Shown here: one piece after another, positions 7,381 through 16,800 of the stretch | Layout of the letters: every line of letters begins with the position of its first letter | Position numbering within the stretch: position 1 is the stretch's first letter | Source: Luteimonas salinisoli | GTDB lineage: Bacteria; Pseudomonadota; Gammaproteobacteria; Xanthomonadales; Xanthomonadaceae | Direction of reading: 5' to 3' | Assembly (NCBI RefSeq): GCF_013425525.1 | Contig: NZ_JACCKA010000017.1 | Span: forward strand, 1-64,000 | DNA: 64,000 nt | Program-made: the position numbers and the translations under genes | Notes under the pieces: model-generated | Database searches by the model: none | What the model was told of the DNA's origin: nothing | Seen by the model: the letters and a program-made list of their open reading frames with translations, nothing else

Positions 7381-8442
7381 TGTCTGTCCTCTCGATGGAG
7401 GGTCGTCGACGCCGGAAATAGACTCAGCTGCCAAACGGCTTTGGCTCGACCGAGTTTTTGGGCGCCGGGAATTGTAAGCCTAAGCGTGATAGCCGTAGCC
7501 CCGAAGCGTCCCAGCAGCCGGACGAGACCCGAACACGTTGCGCGCCGTGCCGACACCGGGCCAGCTTGCGGGTCGCCATCGTGTTCGGCAACAGCAGGCT
7601 CCCGCTGTGGATCTGGCGGCTGGGGATGTATCTGCTCAAGGTGAATCTGTCGGTGCTGGAGCTAATGCGCCACAGGGCGGGTTCAGGACATGGGTGAAGT
7701 ACAGCCCGCGCGCTGGAGAAGGGTTCCGAATCGAGATATGGCGGGACGAAGCGCTCGTGCTGCGCTGGTGCCGGCATCCGCGCAGCAGCGATGAAACAAG
7801 ACCCTTGCACTCGCCTTCACGAAGTTATATGTTCCCCCAAGGTGCCGCGGAGAAGGGGGCTTCTTCCGGTATCGAGAAGTTTCATTGAAAAGGACTTTTA
7901 GGGGACCTCATGCACGTCGTTCAGGGGGCTGACGCCCGCGGTTTCGCGGTGCGCGTGTTTGCGTGTGTTTTCTTGCTGGGGGCTGCGAATCGGGTATCGG
8001 CGCGCTTTGCGCGCGCGCAGCCCGATGCGACCGCTGCGAATGAACCCGATGAAGCGCTTCAGCCGCAGGCTGCGGGCGGCGCACTGCTTTTCCCTGTCCA
8101 TGCAGACCTAGGCGCGACAGGCGATCCTTTGGGAGATAGCGCGTGGAATCCCCATCCGCGCGGCGTGGATGCGCTCGACGGATGCGTCCGGTCAGCGCCG
8201 GCCGGTCTCCACGCGCTTCCATCGCGAGTGCCGTGTCCTCCCGCCGAGGCTGCTCTCCTATCGCCTCCAATACGAGATCGCGCTGCGCATCCTGCGCGCG
8301 GGCGAACCGCTAGCCGCAGCGACTGCAGACGGCCTCGCCTGGACGGGTGCCCGTCCGGTCACGGCCTTCGACGGTAGCGGCCTCGGGCGCGTCGGCGCTA
8401 TCGATCGCTGATCGTCTCGGCACCAGACTTCGGAACGACCAC
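7381..8442. other. Gene-poor stretch before the giant-protein cluster
   Basis: About 1.06 kb between the rhodanese start and the first giant gene. Short frames occur on both strands (for example 7538-7888 and 7910-8377 on the + strand), but none gives a recognisable protein. Around 7805-7831, TTGCAC and TATATG are 15 bp apart and could be a weak promoter. AGGGGAC precedes an ATG at 7910, whose frame starts hydrophobically but then loses protein-like composition. This may be a decayed remnant; see also 8040-8411. Confidence 0.4.
8040..8411 (+). pseudogene. Possible remnant of an AraC-type HTH regulator
   Basis: In one frame the sequence reads MNPMKRFSRRLRAAHCFSLS, hits a TAG at about 8109, and continues to a stop at 8409-8411. 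The second part includes RFHRECRVLPPRLLSYRLQY followed by EIALRILRAGEPLAA. Its spacing resembles the C-terminal AraC HTH segment (RLxxArrLLraGeplaa). The internal stop and the poor fit of the final helix suggest decay. This is a weak resemblance by eye; the stretch may be non-coding. Confidence 0.25.
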
Positions 8443-11400
8443 ATGCCACACCGCCTCGCGACAACCTCCCGCGGTCCGCTGCCGGCCGAGCGCCGGATGC
8501 CGGCGATCTTGCGCGGAGCGACGCCATGCCACGCCGCATGGATATTCACGTGGGTCGCGGTTGCGGTCATGGCGGTGCTGGTGTCGCCCGCGACCGCGCA
8601 GACCCATGTGTCGGGCCCGGTCGCCGTGGACACGCAGTGGACGGCGGACGAGAGCCCCTACCTGCTGTCCGGCGACGTGCAGGTCCAAAGCGGTGCGGTG
8701 CTGAAGATCGAGGCCGGCGTCATCGTCTACATGGGCGCCGCTGCCGGCCTGGCGGTGGAAGCGGGAAGCATCGAGGCAGCCGGGACGAACACGCACCCGA
8801 TCCAGGTGTTGTCCGACAAGACGCGTACCGGCGAGGTTGCCGCTGCCGGCGACTACCGGGAATGGAGCTTCAACAGCGGCGACGCAGGCAGCCGCCTGGA
8901 GCACATGATTTTCGAGCATGGGAGCGGCTTGGTGGTACAGGGCGCTTCTCCCGTCTTCAATCATCTGGATATTCGCAACCACCAGGGGCCAGCCATCAGG
9001 ATCGACCTGGACTCCTCGCCGAGCGGTGTCGGCAATCGCGCGAGCGGCAACACGCTCAACGGCATCAGCGTACCCGCTGGGGACATTCTGGGAAGTGCCC
9101 GCTGGGCGCTTCGCGGAATCCCTTACGTCATCGAGTCCGGGGCCGTGTCGGTCGGCGCGAGCCCCGAGATCCTGGGCCTGACCCCCGATGTCCTCGTGGA
9201 GGGGGAGACCACGGAAATCGTGGTCTCCGGAACCCGTCTCGGTGGTGTCACCCAGGCGAGAACGGCTGTCGATGGCGTGCAGTTGCAGATCGTGCCGGGA
9301 GGAACGGACACCCAGCTGGCGATCAGCGTCGCGGTTCCGGAAAGCGCGGATGCCGCCGTCGCGGACCTGGAACTCCTGGCATCCGCGGGCTGGGTCGGCA
9401 GGGCCGAAGCGTTCGCGATCCAGGGCGCGCGACCCGTGTTGGTCGCCGTCGATCCCCAGTCCGTCTACCTTGGGCAGCCCGACCCCAGGATCGAGATCGA
9501 GGGCAGGAACCTCCGGGCCGAGTCCATCCTGCTGCTGGACGGGGTCGAAATCCCGTCGGCACTCGCCGGCAGCACGACCATCACAGCCACGTTGCCGACC
9601 CAGACGGCGGTTGGTTCGCGGGTACTTCAACTGCGCACGCCGGATCCCGAAAGCGGCGGCGAGCCGATCCATTCGAACGAGCTGAGCCTGACCGTGCTCG
9701 CCGCAGAAATCAGGCTGCCGGATGCGCTCTCGCTGCTGCGCGGCGAGACCAGGCAGGTGCGACTGGAGATCCCCTATCCGGCACCGCCGGGCGGTTTCGA
9801 GATCTCTCTCCTGGCCGATGCGCCGGCGTATCTCGGGGTGCCTTCGACCGTCACGGTGGTCGAGGGCCAGTTGGCCGCGGAATTCGCTGCGGAGGGATTG
9901 GACTCCGGCAGCGGAAGCCTCGTTGCGAGCGCGGACGGGTTCGAAGCGGCGTCCTTGGCGTTCGAAGTGGTCCAGCCGCCGGCGCTTTCGCTGTCGGTCG
10001 ACTCCGATGTGTTCCTCGTCGACCAGAGCTACCAGCTCCAGGTTGCGGCCTCGAGCGTGGCCGGTGCCGAAGGCATCGCGCTCCAGCTGACCAGCAGCGA
10101 TCCTGCCGTTGCATCGGTGCCCGTGGCGGCAACCATTCCCGCCGGGGAGCAGCAGACCATGGTCACCATGACCACGGCGAGCAGTGGTAGCACATCGGTC
10201 GGGGTCGCGGCGGCAGGATTCGAGCCGGGTGTGCTCGAAGTGACCGTCAGGTCCGATCTGCTCCATCTGCCTTCCGGCGTATGGGTCGAGCAGGGAGTAT
10301 CGAGATCCATCCCATTGAACATCGGATCGCCCGCTCCTGCCGGTGGGCTGGTCGTAGAACTCTCCTCCTCGCATCCAGATGCGCTGGCGGTTCCGTCCAG
10401 CGTGACGATCCAAGAGGGGCAGATGTCGGCCGATGTGGACCTGTCGGCGTTCCATGATTCGCACCATGGGACCGTTTCGATCACGGCGATCGCCGAGGGC
10501 TACGCGCCAATCACCGTTCCTGCGACAGTGCTGCGTGCAGCATGGGCTGGGCTGCTTTGGGATTCCGTGCCCTACCACGACGATCTCTATGTGGCCGTAG
10601 GGGAGAACATCGACTACACCTTCAGGGTGGGCGAATACGTTCCCCAGGAGGACGTAACGTTTACCCTGGTCTCTTCCGATACGGCGATTTTCATTTCCAA
10701 TCCCAACGCGACGCTCACCCAGGCGAACGGTGGCGTGGGCACAGTCGCTTTCACGGGCGTTGCAGCGGGAGAAGCGCAACTCACCCTCAATGCCCCGGGC
10801 CTCCGGGAGCACACGATGCGGGTAATCGTGCTCCAAGACCCTGAAGTGCGCTTCCAGCAGTCTGAAATGACGGTCGGAATCGGTATGAGGACCGTCGGAA
10901 GCGTCGCGTTGTACGAAAACGGGGCGCCTTACATCAATCAGGGCCATCCGATCCTCGTGCGTTTCACCAGCGAGTCGTCGGCGATTTCAATCAGTCAGGG
11001 CGAGCTGTATCCCGGTTCGACCAGTTTCAGCTTCGATCTGCACGGTCCGGATACGGCTCTGGCGGAGCCGGCGGTCGTCCAGGTAGCCGTGAAAGGCTTC
11101 GCGCCGGCAAACAGCCTGAGTGTGACGGCCGTAAAGCCGCAGTTGCAGTTCCGCAATCTATCTCTTGAGCGCTACGTCGGCGACGCCGTCGCCACTGGCG
11201 AGCTGTACATGGCGGTGCCCGGCGACGAATCCGGAACCATCCAGCGACTAAGGCACGGTACATCGGTGGGGTTGTCGCTGACCGACGTGGATGGAGACAC
11301 GGGCGTTTCGCTATTGGATCCCTCCGTCTCTTGGAGTCCAGGCCAGGAGTCCGTGCAGGTGAGGTTCGGTAGCCCAGCGAGTCCTGGCAGCTATTCGGTT

Positions 11401-13824
11401 ACTGCGACGTCCCCGGCTGCGGATTCCGTGACTGCGGGCCCGGTGGTCGTAACGGTGTCCGAGTTCCAACTCGTACTGACGGATTGGTCGTGGTCCTCGG
11501 AAGCGCTGGGCGAACTCGTGCTGGGCGAAGGAATGACGCGCTCCGGGTACGTGGCGAGATGGCGCAACGGCTCCCCAGATCCCGGCGTGGAGCCGTTGAC
11601 GATCAACCTGCGCTGCGTGCCGATCGGCGCGTGCACCGTTTCTCCCCAGACGGTCGTCATTCCGGCCAACCAGCGAAGCATCGGCTATGCGGTGTCCCAT
11701 GCGCCCGGCTACTCGGGGGCCGCACCCGTCGTGGAAGCGGTGGCCGAGGGCTATCCGGCGCTCAGCGTCCCGGTAAGCCTCGTCGCGTTGCGGCCGAGGA
11801 TCCTGGAGCTGAGTACCAGCCGCACGACAGCGAGCGCGGCGGATGGCTTCAAGGTGAGACTCGGGTCGGCATCCGGCGAGCAGCTCGAGCACAACACGCC
11901 TACCGCGCCGCTTGCGGTCGACTTCGAGATCGTGGACGACGCGCCCAGCGGCCTGGTCCCCGGATTCCTGGTGCGGACCGCGCAGGGCGAACCACCCCAG
12001 CCCGGCACCTCCATCCTGCTCGACGGGCTCGAGTCCTTTGGCGACTACTGGAGCGACGACTACGCGGTGTCTGTGGCGACGCCACAGTCGGCGGGCAGTT
12101 ACAGGATCCGCGCGACCCTTCGGGACGGCGGTGCCAGCGTCACCTCGAACACGGTCATCGTCAGCGGAGAAGTCGCGCTGGAGTTCGGCAGGAGCCAACT
12201 CCTGCTCGGGCGTGGCATGAGGCAGCGGGTCTGGATCGAGCGCACGAGCGATGGCCAGCCCGTCGAGGATGGGCCCGAACAGGCCGTCACCTGGTCCTGC
12301 GTGCCTTCTTCCGTCTGCGGCCTCGACGGCGCCAACGACTTCCATGCCGGATCGTCGAGCGCGTCCGTGGAGGTGCAGGGTCTCGATCTGACCGGGGCCA
12401 CCCCGGCCCGCCTGCTCGCCGGCGTTCCGGGATATCCGCCGGCCGAGATTCCGTTGATCGTGGTCGAGCCCTCCATCGAGTTCGAAGGCCTGAGCCCGTT
12501 CCGCGATCTGGGCGCGCCGGACTGGGACAGGTTCGATGTGCGGCTCCGTGTACCGGATCCGTCGCTCGGTTCTCAGCAGGTGATGCCGGGCTTCCAGGTG
12601 GAGCTGGAACTGGTCGACGCTTCACCGGCCGATGTCGTCGATGGAATCGCGGGTTCCGACCAGGTCCCGACCGCCTCGAAGATCGTCGGCATTTCCGCCG
12701 CCGGTTCCGCGTTCGCCTACGTCGCCCCGCCGAATGTCGCGGGCACCTACCGGATCCGCGCTTCGGTGGTCGCCGCCCCCGTGGTCAATGGTGTTCCGAT
12801 CGATGTCCAGCCGGTGCTTTCCGGCCTGGTCGAAGCGCGCGACGATACCTACATGCTGGAGTGGGGCGACTCCGAGGTCGTCGTGGGTCTGGGAATGACG
12901 CGGAACGTCGTCGTTCGGCAGATGCGCAACGGCAATCCCTACTCTGCCGACGTCCCGAAGACGATCCACCTGGGCTGCGCGCCTTCGTCGGCGTGCGGGG
13001 TTCCGGCCTCGGTCTCGATACCGCCGCACCAGTCGAGCGTCTCCGTTCCGCTGCAAGGGCTCGCTCTCGCAGACGGAAGCGTCGGTGCCCTGCTGACGGC
13101 CAGACCGGATGGCTACGGCTCCGACCATGAGCGCAGTGTGGCGGTCCAGGTGGTGGCGCCGGCGCTGCGCCTGTCGGGGGTTTCGACCGAACGGTACGTG
13201 GCGACGGTGCCAAGCCCCTTCTATCTGGCTGCCGGAGGACCTGGTGGGGAACATATCGGCGCTACGCCTTCAGAGTGGACGTTCTCCTGGGAGCTCGTGA
13301 ACGCCGATCCGGCTGGCATCGTAGCGGTGGTCGACTATGTCTGGGATGGTGGCGCGGGGAGCTACGAACCAGTCGAAGAGCTGTCGCTGCCGGCGTCCTA
13401 CTACCTGTCGTCGCCGACAGCACCGGGCGCCTATCGCCTGAAGATTTCGGGTCACGGGATGGAAGTCGTCTCCGATTCCGTCACGGTGCTTGCCGACGGT
13501 CCGCGCGAGCTCCGGACGTGGGGCGACCTCGAGCTCGACCCGTGGCAGAACGAAGACTACCCCGCTTGGGCGTTCGTGGGACGACTGATCGGTGGCCAGG
13601 AGCACATGCCGGCCGAAGCACTGACGGTCGCGGTGTCCTGCGAGTCGGACTGGGGGTGCTCGGTCCCGGCCACCACGACCATCCCGGCCGGCCAGTCCGG
13701 CGTCGAATTCGAGGTGCGAATTGGAAACGGCGAGCCCGGAGACGAGGGTGTGATCCATCTGCAGGCCGATGGATACCCACCCGCGAGCTTCAGGGTCTTC
13801 GTTCCTCTTTCCGGCGGGTCCTAA
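8443..13824 (+). CDS. Giant exported Ig/TIG-like repeat protein
   Basis: 1793 aa if started at ATG 8443; an internal ATG at 8497 is equally possible and keeps the signal peptide (ends near VLVSPATAQT, residue 52). Residues about 55-230 look like a beta-helix cap (LLSGDVQVQSGAVLKIEAGV). Two IPT/TIG-like domains follow (about 241-425), then Ig-like beta domains (about 425-900). The rest is four diverged repeats of about 220 residues starting near 906, 1120, 1345 and 1576. Each repeat contains a G-M-(T/R)-R-type strand, a C-x-P/S-x-x-x-C pair (RCVPIGACTV, SCVPSSVCGL, GCAPSSACGV, SCESDWGCSV) and an I-P-A-x-Q-S-type edge. No catalytic domain or transmembrane anchor is seen. It is probably an extracellular structural or adhesive protein. 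It lies 62 bp before the next giant gene, likely in the same operon. Confidence 0.8.
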   Translation: MPHRLATTSRGPLPAERRMPAILRGATPCHAAWIFTWVAVAVMAVLVSPATAQTHVSGPVAVDTQWTADESPYLLSGDVQVQSGAVLKIEAGVIVYMGAAAGLAVEAGSIEAAGTNTHPIQVLSDKTRTGEVAAAGDYREWSFNSGDAGSRLEHMIFEHGSGLVVQGASPVFNHLDIRNHQGPAIRIDLDSSPSGVGNRASGNTLNGISVPAGDILGSARWALRGIPYVIESGAVSVGASPEILGLTPDVLVEGETTEIVVSGTRLGGVTQARTAVDGVQLQIVPGGTDTQLAISVAVPESADAAVADLELLASAGWVGRAEAFAIQGARPVLVAVDPQSVYLGQPDPRIEIEGRNLRAESILLLDGVEIPSALAGSTTITATLPTQTAVGSRVLQLRTPDPESGGEPIHSNELSLTVLAAEIRLPDALSLLRGETRQVRLEIPYPAPPGGFEISLLADAPAYLGVPSTVTVVEGQLAAEFAAEGLDSGSGSLVASADGFEAASLAFEVVQPPALSLSVDSDVFLVDQSYQLQVAASSVAGAEGIALQLTSSDPAVASVPVAATIPAGEQQTMVTMTTASSGSTSVGVAAAGFEPGVLEVTVRSDLLHLPSGVWVEQGVSRSIPLNIGSPAPAGGLVVELSSSHPDALAVPSSVTIQEGQMSADVDLSAFHDSHHGTVSITAIAEGYAPITVPATVLRAAWAGLLWDSVPYHDDLYVAVGENIDYTFRVGEYVPQEDVTFTLVSSDTAIFISNPNATLTQANGGVGTVAFTGVAAGEAQLTLNAPGLREHTMRVIVLQDPEVRFQQSEMTVGIGMRTVGSVALYENGAPYINQGHPILVRFTSESSAISISQGELYPGSTSFSFDLHGPDTALAEPAVVQVAVKGFAPANSLSVTAVKPQLQFRNLSLERYVGDAVATGELYMAVPGDESGTIQRLRHGTSVGLSLTDVDGDTGVSLLDPSVSWSPGQESVQVRFGSPASPGSYSVTATSPAADSVTAGPVVVTVSEFQLVLTDWSWSSEALGELVLGEGMTRSGYVARWRNGSPDPGVEPLTINLRCVPIGACTVSPQTVVIPANQRSIGYAVSHAPGYSGAAPVVEAVAEGYPALSVPVSLVALRPRILELSTSRTTASAADGFKVRLGSASGEQLEHNTPTAPLAVDFEIVDDAPSGLVPGFLVRTAQGEPPQPGTSILLDGLESFGDYWSDDYAVSVATPQSAGSYRIRATLRDGGASVTSNTVIVSGEVALEFGRSQLLLGRGMRQRVWIERTSDGQPVEDGPEQAVTWSCVPSSVCGLDGANDFHAGSSSASVEVQGLDLTGATPARLLAGVPGYPPAEIPLIVVEPSIEFEGLSPFRDLGAPDWDRFDVRLRVPDPSLGSQQVMPGFQVELELVDASPADVVDGIAGSDQVPTASKIVGISAAGSAFAYVAPPNVAGTYRIRASVVAAPVVNGVPIDVQPVLSGLVEARDDTYMLEWGDSEVVVGLGMTRNVVVRQMRNGNPYSADVPKTIHLGCAPSSACGVPASVSIPPHQSSVSVPLQGLALADGSVGALLTARPDGYGSDHERSVAVQVVAPALRLSGVSTERYVATVPSPFYLAAGGPGGEHIGATPSEWTFSWELVNADPAGIVAVVDYVWDGGAGSYEPVEELSLPASYYLSSPTAPGAYRLKISGHGMEVVSDSVTVLADGPRELRTWGDLELDPWQNEDYPAWAFVGRLIGGQEHMPAEALTVAVSCESDWGCSVPATTTIPAGQSGVEFEVRIGNGEPGDEGVIHLQADGYPPASFRVFVPLSGGS

Positions 13825-13886
13825 TCGCCGCCAGCCGCGAACAGACCGTCTCAATCGCCCAGATCACCAGACCAGACCACCCAATC

Positions 13887-16800
13887 ATGTCGAAGAAAAC
13901 GCTCATCGCCATCGCCTGTCTGGCCTGCATCGGCCAGGCCCTGGCTGCCGAGTTGCGAATCGAGCAGGGCGTCGTGGTCAAGTTCGGTCCTGATGCGCAG
14001 CTGGTGGTACGCGACAGGATCGTCGGCGAAGCGGGAGCGGTGCTGACCAGTCGGAACGACGATGCCGCGGGCGGCCAGAGCCATCCCGACGCACGGGTGC
14101 CGGCGGCGGGCGACTGGGCCGGCGTTCGCGTCGAAAAATCGAGCGGCTCCTTCGATGCGTCGACCTTCGACGGTCTGACGATCCGCTATGCGGGGGGCGG
14201 GGATGGCGAACGGGAGCGCGCGGGCCTGATGCTGCGCGGGGTCGGTCCCGAGCTGCGCCATCTGCAGGTCACCGGCAGCACGACCGGATTGCGGCTCGTC
14301 GAGCGCGCCTCGCCCGCGATCGTTGGGTCGAGTTTCCTGGGAAACGACGTCGGCGTTGATGTCGACGATGACGGCCAGCCCACCATCGCCAGCACGCAGT
14401 TCGTCGGTAATGCCATGCAGGCGATCCTCAACCGGACGCCCGCCACGGTCGTGCCCGCCACCGGCAACTGGTGGGGGCATTCCAGCGGCCCCCAGGATCC
14501 GGTCGGCAATCCCGGCGGCCTGGGCGATCCGGTATCGACCGGCGTGAACTACGGCGGCCATCTCACCGCGGTGCCGCTGCTCGATCCGACCATCCGCCTG
14601 GCCGCCCCGGCTCCGTACTACGAGCAGTCGCGGATCTCGCTGGAACTGTCGTGCGTCAACGCCGTCGAATACCGGATCGCCGAGGGCGGCAACTTCTCGG
14701 GCGTTGCGTTCAGGCCGTTGCCGAACGGTCGCGCGACCGTCGAGTTCGATCTCTCCGAGGGCGATGGACGCAAGGCGCTGGGCGTGGAGTTCCGGGCGGC
14801 CGGCGGCGCGCTGGCCACCGCCTCGCTTCAAGGCGGCGTGCTCGTCGACACCCAGTCGCCGACGGTGTCGGTGAACAACCCCGCCCCGGGCAGCCACGTC
14901 AACGCTCCGATCACCATCGAAGCCACCGCCGCCGACGTCTCCGGCGTGCAGCACGTGGAGTTCTACCTGGGTGCCGAGCTTCTTGGTATCGACACCGATG
15001 CTCCCTATACGCACGACTGGGATCCTTCCGTCGTGGCCGACGGCGACTACGTCGTCAGGGCGGTCGCGACCGACGGCGCAGATCGCGTCGGCGAGCGTGC
15101 TGTCCCGATCACCGTGGCCCACGGCGCTCCGCTGCCCGACACCGAGGGGCCGCAGCTGACCGACGTGGAGGTGGATGGCCTGCCGCTGGTCGATGGCGCC
15201 ACCTTCACCCGCAGCGCCAGCCTGACGTTCACCGCCACCGATCGCAGCGCGATCTCGCGCATCGAGTTGCTGCTGGATGGCGCCGTGGTCGCGACGGCGA
15301 CAGAAAACACCCACTATTCCGTGGTTTTCGACCTGACCGGCGTCGCCAACGGCGACCACAGCCTGGCCCTGCGCGCCATGGACTCGCTGGCCAACGAAAG
15401 CACGCTCGCGTACGCGATCACGGTGGCGCACGCGGCCCCCCCCGCTCCCGTGCTGACGCAGCCCACCGAGGGCTTGGTGACCCGCAACCCCAACCTGCCG
15501 GTGTCCGGGACGGCCCAGCCCGGCAGCAGCGTCCAGATCATCCTCAATGACGAGCCGGTTGCCGATCCGATGACCGTCGCCGCCGATGGGCGCTTCTCCA
15601 CGGTGATCATCCTGAGCCCCGGGAGCAATGCGCTGCAGGCCGTCAGCACAGATCTCCACGGCTCCAGCCCGCTTTCCGACGCGGTATCGGTCACTCTGGA
15701 TTCCACCGTGCCGTCGGCGCCTGGCAACTTGGCGGCGGCCGTCGCCGCCGGGGGCAGGATCCGGTTGAACTGGTCGGCGTCCAGCGACCCGAACGTCGTC
15801 GCCCACGACATCTATCGCGCCACCCGCGAGTTCGCGGCCATCGGCGAGGCGCAACTGCTGCTGCGGCTGTCCGCCTCGGCCGCCACGCACGAGGACGCGC
15901 CGGCCGGCGACGGCACGTACCACTACCGCGTGGTGGCGGTGAATGCGGTCGATACTCCGAGCGCTCCCACCAACCTGGCGAGCGCGACGATCGACCGCTC
16001 GGGGCCGTTCGCGGAGCGCATCGAGTACACCGCCCGCGGCGCATACGATGCCGGTACGGGGACGTTCGGCCGGGGTCCGATGGACATCAAGGTCACGGTC
16101 AGCGAACCGCTCTCGGGGACGCCCTATTTCAGCCTGGTACCCGAGGGCGGGCTGCCGATTCCGGTCGATCTGATCAAGCGAAGCGACACGCTCTACGAGG
16201 GCGTTCTGACGCTAGGCGTCAGTGCCGGCACCGGCATGGCCAATGTGCTGTTCTCCGCGCGCGATCTGGTAGGCAATCGCGGCGTCGAGGTGCGTGAAGG
16301 GGCATCGCTACGCATCGACACCCTCGGACCCGAGGTCGTGCAGATCGCCCTGAGTCCGCAGGCCCCCATCAACGTGGACGCGTCCCGGCAGGTGACCGCC
16401 ACGTTCGGCTTCAGCGAAGCGCTTCCCGCCGGAAATTCGCCGCAACTGCACTACCAGCTGTCCGGGACAGGCCGGCAGCCCATAGTCATCGGCGATCCTC
16501 AGCGAATCGATGGCACAACCTGGCAGGTGCAGTTCGAACTGCCGGCCGATGCCGGCCAGGCGGCGGCGGAACTGCTCAGCTTCGGCTCCACGGCCGAGGA
16601 TGCGCTGGGCAACGTCTCGAACCGGATCGCCGCTCCGAACGAGTTCCAGGTCTACCAGGGCGAACTGCCGGCCCTGAACGTGCCGCTGGGCCTCGCCGCA
16701 ACCGCGCTGCCGGACGGCCAGGTCCGGCTGGAATGGCAGGCGGTGGACGGCGCCAGCGGCTACCAGATCTATCGCCAGGCCCCGGCGGATGCCGAACTGG

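Noticed and set aside
7910-8377. Possible 155-aa exported protein
   Set aside because: There is a ribosome-binding site and a hydrophobic start, but the remainder is Pro/Arg/Ala-rich without fold-like pattern and overlaps a more protein-like frame.
8398-10947. 849-codon minus-strand frame
   Set aside because: Antisense to the first giant gene. Composition is Arg/Asp/Gly-rich with no motif, whereas the + strand has a signal peptide and domains.
13275-13886. 204-residue upstream extension of the 2129-aa protein
   Set aside because: It overlaps the 3' end of the preceding gene in another frame and would bury the signal peptide.
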